Source: a bacterium UBP3_UBA1247 (GTDB lineage Bacteria; UBA3054). From it: a stretch of DNA of 8,300 nucleotides. The DNA is taken from contig DBWD01000060.1 of assembly GCA_002308555.1 (NCBI GenBank), forward strand, positions 261 to 8,560, read 5' to 3'. Under the pieces are notes generated by a model that saw only the letters and a program-made list of their open reading frames with translations, searched no databases and was not told where the DNA came from. Made by a program: the position numbers and the translations under genes. Of this stretch, positions 1 through 5,962 are shown in pieces (position 1 is the first letter of the stretch; each line of letters begins with the position of its first letter).

Positions 1-35
1 GCGGCGGCCGCAGATAAAAGCGAAACTATTCCGCG

Positions 36-72
36 AAAAAATAAAGGCTCCTTTCGGGAGCCTTTATTTTTT
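36..72. terminator. Bidirectional intrinsic terminator
   Basis: A perfect hairpin pairs 36-51 with 57-72 around a 5-nt loop. The GC core is GGCTCC/GGAGCC, flanked by A6-TAAA on the left and TTTATTTTTT on the right, so both strands present a U-tract after the stem. On the minus strand it lies about 35 nt past the stop codon of the peptidase gene. On the plus strand it would end a gene lying mostly to the left of the window; a possible tail of that gene reads GGR then TAA at 15-17, too short to call. Confidence 0.9.
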
Positions 73-107
73 TTAGTGATATTGCGCGGACTGTTTTTTA
101 AGAACGC

Positions 108-2276
108 TTATTCGTCCGCGTGCCGGAGAGTGGTGCCCACGTGGGTGGAGGAGGGACGGTGGACCGGGCGCTTGTAGCCGGTCTTCTGTCCGCTGCTCTC
201 GGCCTTGTTTTTCTTCATGGCGGCCAGCTGGTCGTCCCTTATTAGTTCGGGATCGAACCAGAAGACCTTGGGGTTGTCCTCGGGGCCAAGGTTGACGGTC
301 TCCAGCCGCAGTATGGAAACGTCGGAGACGTCCACGTTGAAGCTGTGGGCGGAGTCGTTCTTGGCTTTGGTGCTGAAAAGTTTCTTGTCGTCGCCGTATA
401 CTTCGAATTTGACTTCGCCTTTCTTGCCGCGCTGGAAGCCGACTTTGCCCACGAATTTTTTCCAGCCTTTGTTGAGCCTGAAGATGTAGTAGGTGGGGGC
501 CTGGGCGGTCAGGGAGTCGTTGTAGACGGCGTCTCTGGCGGCGGCGCTCTTGGCTTCAGGCTTGTCCAAGCTTTTGCTCTTGGCTTTTTCCCATTTGATG
601 TAGGCCAAATAGACGTTGGTGGCGTCCAGGTCCACTTCCTCGATCATGATGGGGTCGGGCCGCGTTCCGTGCAGGCTCATGAAGAAGTCCCACTGCTCTG
701 TCGTGAAGAATTCTTTCCTGACGTCGTGGCCGGAATGGACGGAGAGGCGGTCTATGAAATAGTTGATCTTTTCGTTCTGGGTCTTCAGGGGCGGATGCTC
801 GATCTCGTGGAAATCCCGGAAGGCTTTCTTGACATACTGCCAGCCGAGCTTTTCGCCCATGTCCCACATTTTCATGGCGTACTGCCAGGGGCCCATGATG
901 AAGCCGTCTTTCCTTTCCAAGTCGGCGGCGCCTTTGAACCAGGTATCGCCGTTGGGCTTTGGCCCGGCCCAGGGTTTGTCGTCCACCGAGAGCCCCGGGG
1001 CCTGGACGGCGTACATCTGCAGCAGAGCGTGGGTGTATTCGTGTCCGGAGGGGGACCAGAGGGCGTTGTTGTAGTTGTGGGCGCCCTCGTGGACGAAAAC
1101 GCCGCTCACAAGGTTTTCCTTGGCGTGGCGCCAGTTGGAGGAATAGAAGCCCGGCGTGACAAGAATGGGGCAGCCCGACCAGCCGCCGGCCCTGATCGAC
1201 CAGTGGATGGGGGTCCAGATGGGGAAGACTTCCATCGCTCCCGGAGGAGCCCAGCCGGTCAGATCCTTCATGGCCGCGAAGGCGGCTTCCGTGTTCTGGA
1301 CCATGGCCTGGGCCACGGAGGGTCCGCCTACGGTCTTCAAGATATCTTTGTAAAGGGGAAGAATGACGTATTTGCCGCGGAAAATTGTAACTTCCGTGTT
1401 TTCCTCGAAGGAGAGGTTGTCGAAATAGACTTTGCCTTTGCTCATGCCGCCCTGGTTGTCTTCGATGTCCAGGTCTCCCAGGCGGCAGACTATTCTTACT
1501 TCATGGGTGTTGCCGGTCATGACGTCCACGGTGTATTCCGTCCAGCCGGCGTTGGGGTCGGAGCCCACTTTCGGTCCCGTCTCGCTTTTGGCGTTGATGT
1601 ATCCGCCGATGGTGGCTATGCAGTATTCGCTGTCGCCGGTGACGCCGCTGAGCCTTATGGAGCCTTTCAGAACGTAAGGCGTGAAGGGCTTGACCTTGAT
1701 GGTCTGGGTCCAGTAGGCGTTGCAAAGTTCGTCGGAGGCGATGGAGACGCATTTCGAGCCGCCCAGCCCGGCGTCTTTTTCATAGACGAAGCGGGCGCTG
1801 CCGGAGGAGCCCCAGAAATCGGGATATTCGTCTCCGCTCTCAAAATTGCCGTTGCGCAGCCCCACCTGGTTGAACTGCTTGATGAGCTCCGGGCTGACTT
1901 TGCCGCCGGGGCTTACAATGACCGCCCTGAGTTTGGCGGAGTCGCTGAGAACGATGTCGCCGGTATATTCAAGGGAGAACTCGTTGGCGGGGCTTCCGTC
2001 CAGGGTGTACCTTATTTTGGAGCCGTCCGTGGGCAGGGCCAGGATCACTTTCGTGCGGCCGGTGAAATATTCGTCCCCGGAGATCAGCTGCGGCGGCATA
2101 GGAGGAAGCCCGGCGCGCTCCAGCGGGGCGAGATTGGTGATGGTGGTGGAGTTCCAGTTGTTGCTCGTGGCTTTCAGAAAATAGCGGTAGGCGATCTCCG
2201 CGGAGGAGGGCACCCCCTGGGCGGCGAAGGCCGAAAGAATGAGCAATATTGAAAGATAGGAATATATTTTAGCCAT
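108..2276 (-). CDS. Secreted M60-like zinc metallopeptidase with glycan-binding modules
   Basis: This is a 722-residue exported protein, probably a glycoprotein- or mucin-directed peptidase of the M60/enhancin-like group. Residues 1-18 form a signal peptide (Lys3, hydrophobic core, AFA before the likely cut). Residues 64-128 resemble the chitobiase/hexosaminidase C-terminal fold (IRYTLDGS). Residues 138-292 look like a CBM4/9-type jelly roll (NGNFESG at the start, YFDNLSF at the end). Residues 300-540 are the catalytic region: H396-E-G-A-H400 with E413 twelve residues later fits HExxHx(8,28)E, and the following HNYNNALW, LLQMYAVQ and INYFIDRLSVHSGHDV match M60 landmarks. Residues 553-680 resemble an NPCBM domain (VYLAYIKW, VGFQRG, VKFEVYGDD). 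A basic, probably disordered tail follows. M1 is chosen because it begins the signal peptide and the next Met is residue 60; no Shine-Dalgarno precedes it. The gene is monocistronic and divergent from pal. Fold assignment is firm; the substrate is inferred. Confidence 0.87.
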   Translation of the reverse strand: MAKIYSYLSILLILSAFAAQGVPSSAEIAYRYFLKATSNNWNSTTITNLAPLERAGLPPMPPQLISGDEYFTGRTKVILALPTDGSKIRYTLDGSPANEFSLEYTGDIVLSDSAKLRAVIVSPGGKVSPELIKQFNQVGLRNGNFESGDEYPDFWGSSGSARFVYEKDAGLGGSKCVSIASDELCNAYWTQTIKVKPFTPYVLKGSIRLSGVTGDSEYCIATIGGYINAKSETGPKVGSDPNAGWTEYTVDVMTGNTHEVRIVCRLGDLDIEDNQGGMSKGKVYFDNLSFEENTEVTIFRGKYVILPLYKDILKTVGGPSVAQAMVQNTEAAFAAMKDLTGWAPPGAMEVFPIWTPIHWSIRAGGWSGCPILVTPGFYSSNWRHAKENLVSGVFVHEGAHNYNNALWSPSGHEYTHALLQMYAVQAPGLSVDDKPWAGPKPNGDTWFKGAADLERKDGFIMGPWQYAMKMWDMGEKLGWQYVKKAFRDFHEIEHPPLKTQNEKINYFIDRLSVHSGHDVRKEFFTTEQWDFFMSLHGTRPDPIMIEEVDLDATNVYLAYIKWEKAKSKSLDKPEAKSAAARDAVYNDSLTAQAPTYYIFRLNKGWKKFVGKVGFQRGKKGEVKFEVYGDDKKLFSTKAKNDSAHSFNVDVSDVSILRLETVNLGPEDNPKVFWFDPELIRDDQLAAMKKNKAESSGQKTGYKRPVHRPSSTHVGTTLRHADE

Positions 2277-2277
2277 G

Positions 2278-2294
2278 TTTTGATTATATCAAAA
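2278..2294. promoter_or_regulatory. 17-bp perfect palindrome, candidate operator
   Basis: TTTTGAT-TAT-ATCAAAA is a perfect 7-bp inverted repeat with a 3-bp centre. It covers the whole -10 box of the peptidase promoter and ends one base before the start codon. A dimeric regulator bound here would block RNA polymerase. The arms are AT-rich, so chance symmetry is possible, and no regulator gene is present in the window. Confidence 0.4.
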
Positions 2295-2309
2295 ACAGAA
2301 GGTTTTTAA
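2283..2309 (-). promoter_or_regulatory. Promoter of the peptidase gene, apparently leaderless
   Basis: On the minus strand a perfect -10 box TATAAT occupies 2283-2288. Only six bases (CAAAAC) separate it from the ATG, so transcription would begin at or next to the A of the start codon. The -35 is weak: TTAAAA at 2304-2309 with a 15-nt spacer, or CTTAAA with 16. There is no Shine-Dalgarno, and an in-frame stop at 2289-2291 excludes a longer protein start. Confidence 0.6.
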
Positions 2310-2348
2310 GCGCGGCGCGGGGAAGGATAAGGGACCGCGGCGGGCGCA

Positions 2349-2377
2349 TTGAAAAAAGACCTCGTATTTGATACCAT
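2349..2377 (+). promoter_or_regulatory. Candidate sigma-70 promoter of pal
   Basis: TTGAAA at 2349-2354 is followed, after exactly 17 nt, by TACCAT at 2372-2377 (5/6 and 4/6 matches to consensus). It sits in a sudden AT-rich stretch after GC-rich spacer DNA. It would give a leader of about 50 nt before the pal ATG. The AT-rich segment also holds other weak -10-like hexamers, so the exact start is uncertain. Confidence 0.5.
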
Positions 2378-2423
2378 TAATATTAAGTTAAACCATAAAC
2401 AGAAATTAACAACTTACCTTTTT

Positions 2424-2428
2424 GGAGG
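2424..2428 (+). promoter_or_regulatory. Strong ribosome binding site fixing the pal start
   Basis: GGAGG lies 7 nt before the ATG at 2436. It favours that ATG, which also opens a canonical lipoprotein signal, over the in-frame TTG at 2349. The TTG would place 29 polar residues ahead of the signal peptide and overlaps the promoter. Confidence 0.85.
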
Positions 2429-2435
2429 CAAATTT

Positions 2436-3017
2436 ATGTTGCGTACTTTTTTCGCGGCTCTCTTAGTCTGCGTGGTCTTAGCCGGCTGCGGTAACAAGGA
2501 AGAAACTCCCGCCACCGAGATCAACCCCTGGGGTCTCAGCGACGACGGCGCCATTCTCGGCTCCGGCGGCGGCAGCGACTACATGCCCGGCGACATGCCC
2601 ATGGGCGGCGCCAGCGGCGCGACCTTCTACGCTCCCGGCCAGTACCCCGACGCCAAGATCGCGGCCGAGGCCCAGGCCACCCTGCGCACGCTGTATTTCA
2701 AGTACAACAGCTATGACATCCAGTCCGCCGAGGAAGCCATCATTCAGGGCGCGGCTGCCTTCATGAAGAAGTATCCCCAGCTGGCTCTCAGGATCGAGGG
2801 TCACTGCGACGAACGCGGCACCGAAGAGTACAACATGGCTCTCGGCTCCCACCGCGCCGGCGCCGTCAGGGAATACCTCTCCAACCTGGGCGTTCCGCTC
2901 CAGCGCATGGACCAGGTCAGCTACGGCGAAAGCCAGCCGGCCGTCTCCGGCAACACCGAGGCGGCTTACGCCAAGAACCGCCGCGCTGAATTCAAGATCG
3001 GCGACATGCCCAGATAA
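2436..3017 (+). CDS. pal: Peptidoglycan-associated lipoprotein Pal
   Basis: This 193-residue outer-membrane lipoprotein non-covalently tethers the outer membrane to peptidoglycan and is normally part of the Tol-Pal system. The signal peptide ends in the lipobox LAGC with Cys18 as the lipidated residue; +2 is Gly, so no inner-membrane retention signal. Residues 19-80 are a Gly/Pro/Met-rich linker. Residues 83-188 are the OmpA-like domain: LYFKYNSYDI, IEGHCDERGTEEYN (119-132), LGSHRAGAVREYL, VSYGESQP and NRRAEF (181-186). Asp125 and Arg182/183 correspond to the diaminopimelate-binding residues. Cys124 replaces the Ala of the E. coli GHADERGT motif, a common variant. The gene has its own promoter and terminator. 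TolB, the usual upstream neighbour, is absent: the adjacent gene is the divergent peptidase. C-ending codons dominate strongly, consistent with high expression. Confidence 0.95.
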   Translation: MLRTFFAALLVCVVLAGCGNKEETPATEINPWGLSDDGAILGSGGGSDYMPGDMPMGGASGATFYAPGQYPDAKIAAEAQATLRTLYFKYNSYDIQSAEEAIIQGAAAFMKKYPQLALRIEGHCDERGTEEYNMALGSHRAGAVREYLSNLGVPLQRMDQVSYGESQPAVSGNTEAAYAKNRRAEFKIGDMPR

Positions 3018-3034
3018 AGTTCTTCTTTGAAAAG

Positions 3035-3063
3035 GCCGGGCGCAAAAGCCCGGCTCTTTTTTT
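3035..3063 (+). terminator. Intrinsic terminator after pal
   Basis: The stem GCCGGGC (3035-3041) pairs perfectly with GCCCGGC (3048-3054) around loop GCAAAA, followed by TC and seven Ts (3057-3063). It begins 18 nt after the pal stop and ends only 17 nt before the next start codon, so the downstream lipoprotein must rely on readthrough or on a promoter that I cannot recognise in this 63-nt gap. Confidence 0.9.
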
Positions 3064-3080
3064 AATTCACGGGGAATATT

Positions 3081-3887
3081 ATGCTGACCATTAAGAAAAT
3101 CTTCGCGCTTTCCGTTGCCGCCGCTCTCCTTTGGGGCTGCGCGACGCCGGACACCGTCACTCCGGAACAGATCCAGATCGCCAAGCTGAGGACCGAGCTG
3201 AACAGGACTTCCTCCGACACGAAAAGCCTCGTGAACCAGATCGAGGACCTCTCCTCACGCTGCAGGAATCTTGAGAACGAAAACGCTTCCCTGAGAAGCA
3301 TGCTCAGCCAGACCCAGGGCTCCCTGAGGGACGTTTCCTCCAGGGTCAGCGAGACCCAGCAGGGCTTGAGCCAGCTGTCCAAGAGCTCTTCCAGAACGGA
3401 AGACATCCAGGCTCTGAACAAGGCTTACAACCAGCTTGTCGGCCAGCTCAAGACTATGAACGAGGCCAATCTCGAGTCCCAGAGAAAGATCGACAAGAAC
3501 CTGCAGGTGATCCAGGGCGACGCCAAGACGCTCCAGGGCTACATCAACGAGAACCGCACCAAGCTGGCCCAGCTGGAATCCAGGATCTCGGAAGTCGACT
3601 CCCGCGCCAAGCAGGCCGCCCAGCGCCAGGCTTCCCATTCCTCCTCCGGTTCCTCCGGAACTTCGGGTGGTTCCTCCAGCCAGATCGTCCGCACCGGCAA
3701 GCCTAGCTCCGCCAACATCAGCTACGACTCCCTTTACGAGCACGTGGTGGCGGCCGGGGAAAGCATCTGGATGATTGCCCGGGACTACGGCGTGACCATC
3801 ACGGACATCTACAACGTCAACCCGGATCTTACCTCCACCGCTTTGAAAGTCGGCCAGAAGATCCGCGTGCCCAAGCGTCAGGAATAA
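3081..3887 (+). CDS. Coiled-coil lipoprotein with C-terminal LysM domain
   Basis: This is a 268-residue envelope lipoprotein that probably binds peptidoglycan through LysM. Residues 1-20 are a lipoprotein signal ending LWGC (Cys20, +2 Ala). Residues 28-178 are a long, highly charged heptad-like region rich in Gln, Ser and Leu (IQIAKLRTEL, VNQIEDLSSR, KLAQLESRIS), predicted coiled coil. Residues 186-200 are a Ser/Gly linker. Residues 220-264 are one LysM repeat (HVVAAGESIWMIARDYGV, IYNVNPDL, LKVGQKIRVP). The start has a modest GGGGA 5 nt upstream and opens the signal peptide. The layout recalls the coiled-coil partner encoded beside pal in other bacteria (CpoB/YbgF), but the TPR half is replaced by LysM; that comparison is inference. 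Codon bias resembles pal. It could alternatively be a scaffold or length-spanning tether between outer membrane and wall. Confidence 0.88.
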   Translation: MLTIKKIFALSVAAALLWGCATPDTVTPEQIQIAKLRTELNRTSSDTKSLVNQIEDLSSRCRNLENENASLRSMLSQTQGSLRDVSSRVSETQQGLSQLSKSSSRTEDIQALNKAYNQLVGQLKTMNEANLESQRKIDKNLQVIQGDAKTLQGYINENRTKLAQLESRISEVDSRAKQAAQRQASHSSSGSSGTSGGSSSQIVRTGKPSSANISYDSLYEHVVAAGESIWMIARDYGVTITDIYNVNPDLTSTALKVGQKIRVPKRQE

Positions 3888-3919
3888 TTCCTCCGCCCCT
3901 CAGTCTTCACGTTTAAAAA

Positions 3920-3946
3920 AGCCGCTCCTCGAAGCGGCTCTTTATT
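3920..3946 (+). terminator. Intrinsic terminator after the LysM lipoprotein
   Basis: AGCCGCT (3920-3926) pairs with AGCGGCT (3933-3939) over a 6-nt loop, followed by a short imperfect T-run (CTTTATT). An A6 run precedes the stem. The T-run is weak, so termination may be partial. The next gene starts four bases after 3946, so readthrough from the lipoprotein gene could supply the LPS operon. Confidence 0.75.
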
Positions 3947-3950
3947 CCTG

Positions 3951-4856
3951 ATGCCCGCGCCTCTCGTTTCCATAGTTCTGCCGCTCTACAACGGATGCCC
4001 CTTCGTCGAAGAGACGTTGAGGTCCGTGGCGGAGCAGGACTTCGGCGAGGCGGAGCTGGTGGTGGTGGACGACGGTTCCACTGACGACGGCCCGGCTTTC
4101 GTGAAAGAATTCTGCGCCTCCTCGCCTTCGCCCGTGCTGAGATCCCTGAAGTTCATCAGGGAGGAAAACGCCGGCGTGGCCGCGGCCAGGAACAGGGGCA
4201 TAAGGGAAAGCGCCGGAAAATACATCGCCCTGCTCGACCAGGACGACCTTTGGGAAAAGGGCAGGCTTTCGGCGATGGTAAAAATAATCGCCGATGAAGG
4301 CACCCGCTGGGGCTATTCCGCTTTCCGCCGCTTTTACGCCGACGGAAGAAAAGTTTTGAAGGCGGACGGTTCCTCCGACGCCGGGGAGACCCTGCGCAAG
4401 ATCGTGGAGGGCCGCCTGTTCATACCGCCTTCCGCCGCCCTGGTGGAAAAGGCTCTGCTGGAGGAAATAGAAGGCTTCGTGCCCGCCTTCGCGCCCAGCG
4501 ACGACTGGGATCTTTTTTTGAAACTGGCGGAGAAGGAAAGGGGCTCCTACGCGCAGGAGCCGCTCGTCATGTTCCGCTCCCACAAGACCTCCACCGGCAA
4601 GCGCCAGCGCGACCGCATCTACCTGGCCCAGCGGGAAGTCTTGAAACTTCACGAGGAGCTTCTGAAGGGGAAAGTCCCGGCCTCCTCACTGCGCCGCCGC
4701 AAAGCCAGCATTTATCTTCATCTGGCCCAGATCGCGGTTGGGAAAGGGGAAAGGGAGGAAGCCGCCGCGAACTTCAGGCTCGCCCTGGGACAGCGCCCCT
4801 TCCGCGTGAAGGCCTGGGCCGCGTATTTTAAGTTTCTCCTGGGGATGAAGCCGTGA
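3951..4856 (+). CDS. GT2-family glycosyltransferase
   Basis: This 301-residue cytoplasmic GT-A enzyme transfers a sugar from a nucleotide donor, here probably onto the LPS core or a related surface glycan. The N-terminus carries the GT2 signature LVSIVLPLYNG (5-15). VVVDDGSTD (37-45) binds the nucleotide, NAGVAAARNRGI (73-84) follows, and LLDQDDLW (94-101) supplies the DXD-type metal ligands. SDDWDLFLKL (183-192) is the usual acceptor-side acidic motif. Residues 250-299 form a helix pair resembling a TPR unit. No transmembrane segment is evident. The ATG at 3951 is required because the fold begins at residue 4 and no other start codon lies in frame just upstream; it lacks a Shine-Dalgarno and abuts the preceding terminator. 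The stop overlaps the next start by four bases (GTGA). Family is certain; donor and acceptor are unknown. Confidence 0.92.
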   Translation: MPAPLVSIVLPLYNGCPFVEETLRSVAEQDFGEAELVVVDDGSTDDGPAFVKEFCASSPSPVLRSLKFIREENAGVAAARNRGIRESAGKYIALLDQDDLWEKGRLSAMVKIIADEGTRWGYSAFRRFYADGRKVLKADGSSDAGETLRKIVEGRLFIPPSAALVEKALLEEIEGFVPAFAPSDDWDLFLKLAEKERGSYAQEPLVMFRSHKTSTGKRQRDRIYLAQREVLKLHEELLKGKVPASSLRRRKASIYLHLAQIAVGKGEREEAAANFRLALGQRPFRVKAWAAYFKFLLGMKP

Positions 4857-5962
4857 ACATCGTTCTTACGAGACTTCAGAACATCGGGGACATGCTGAAC
4901 TTCATCCCGGCCCTGAGAACGCTGCGCCGGGCTCTGCCGGACGCCAAGCTGACCGTCCTGGCCAAGCACGCCGGCGGCCTGGAGATCTTGAAAAACTGCC
5001 CCTACTGCGACCGGGTCGTCATTGCTCCCAAAAGCGGCGCGATTCTCGACAAGTTCAGGATGCGCCGGGAACTCAGGGAATTCGGGGCCATAGATTATTT
5101 CATAATTTCCCCGCAGGATCTGGGCAGGGTCCCCTGGGCGCTTTTCTGCGGCGCGAAACACATCAGCGCCTACCGCTCTTTCGTGAATTACGGCGAACTG
5201 AGGAAAGAGAAGCTGGTGAGTTTCATCGACCTGCCCTGCTACTACGACCAGAGCCTGACGGAGATAGAGAACTGCCTGAAGCCCGTGCTGAACGTGCTGG
5301 ACCATCTGGGCGTTCCTCTGCCGAAGGACCACAGCCTGGCTCTGGAATATTCCTGGTATTCTTCCGGCGACAAGGCGGAAGCCAAACGCCTGCTGCGCTC
5401 CTTCGGGCTTGAGAGCGGCGAGCCTTACGCGGTCATGGCGCCGATTTCCAAGCGCCGGGCCAAGAATTGGCCCAAACAGCGCCTGATAAGGCTTCTGAGG
5501 GACATGGGCGAGGAATGGGGGATAAAGATATTACTTTTGGGCGGAACGGCCGAAAAAGAGGAGCTGGACGCCTTGGCTTGCGAGGCGGAGCGCGCCGTCT
5601 CCCTGGCCGGCCGCACCACGCTGGCCCAGACCGCCGCCCTGATGGCGGAGAGCGTGTTTTTCTTCGGCGTGGACTCCGGTCCGGCTTTCCTGGCCGCGGC
5701 CCAGGGCGTGCCCTCGGTCGTCCTGTACGGTCCGGCGGACTTTTACCGCTGGCGCCCGCCGGTGGTCACGAGCCCGCGCCTGAATCTTTTCAAGCCTTTT
5801 CCCTGCAGCCCCTGCCGGGAACAGGTCTGCCCCAGGAACAACGCCTGCCTCACGGCCATAGGCTACGACGAGGTTTGGCAGGCCTGCAAGCGCTTCTACC
5901 AGCCTGAAAAGCGGGCGGAGGAAGAGACACAGAACAAAGAAAACGAAGAAGTGAAGCAGTGA
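4853..5962 (+). CDS. GT9-family heptosyltransferase-like enzyme
   Basis: This 369-residue GT-B enzyme of the ADP-heptose:LPS heptosyltransferase family (WaaC/WaaF/WaaQ relatives) acts at the cytoplasmic face of the inner membrane during core assembly. The N-terminus RLQNIGDMLNFIPALRTLR (7-25) is the typical first Rossmann motif. APISKRRAKNWP (196-207), LLLGG (227-231), SLAGRTTLAQ (250-259) and VDSGPAFLAAAQGVPSVVLY (273-292) form the donor half. PFPCSPCREQVCPRNNAC (315-332) is the conserved four-Cys segment (318, 321, 326, 332) seen in many GT9 enzymes. The gene starts with GTG inside the preceding stop (GTGA), with GGGGA 7 nt upstream, so translation is coupled. The last residues (EEETQNKENEEVKQ) are a charged tail encoded by purine-rich DNA just ahead of the next start. 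Which heptose position, or even which sugar, is not decidable here. Confidence 0.9.
   Translation: MNIVLTRLQNIGDMLNFIPALRTLRRALPDAKLTVLAKHAGGLEILKNCPYCDRVVIAPKSGAILDKFRMRRELREFGAIDYFIISPQDLGRVPWALFCGAKHISAYRSFVNYGELRKEKLVSFIDLPCYYDQSLTEIENCLKPVLNVLDHLGVPLPKDHSLALEYSWYSSGDKAEAKRLLRSFGLESGEPYAVMAPISKRRAKNWPKQRLIRLLRDMGEEWGIKILLLGGTAEKEELDALACEAERAVSLAGRTTLAQTAALMAESVFFFGVDSGPAFLAAAQGVPSVVLYGPADFYRWRPPVVTSPRLNLFKPFPCSPCREQVCPRNNACLTAIGYDEVWQACKRFYQPEKRAEEETQNKENEEVKQ

Noticed and set aside
3..17. Possible C-terminal tail (GGR, stop) of a gene left of the window
   Set aside because: Fifteen bases cannot support a gene call, although the terminator at 36-72 suits one.
345..2252. 635-codon plus-strand open frame opposite the peptidase gene
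   Set aside because: Its product is a low-complexity Gly/Val/Phe/Ala/Asp string with no recognisable domain, while the minus strand encodes a coherent multi-domain protein. It is a shadow of GC-biased third positions.
2349..2435. N-terminal extension of Pal from an in-frame TTG
   Set aside because: It would bury the lipoprotein signal behind 29 residues and overlaps the candidate promoter; GGAGG points to the ATG at 2436.
3643..3681. Repeated TCCTCC/GGTTCCTCC units in the LysM gene
   Set aside because: They encode a Ser/Gly linker; codon preference explains the repetition, and no tandem repeat array is present.
3942..4652. Minus-strand 236-codon frame opposite the GT2 gene, and similar long frames opposite 4718-5332, 5896-6663 and 7496-8179
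   Set aside because: No domain signatures, composition typical of antisense reading, and the plus strand carries clear enzyme motifs throughout.
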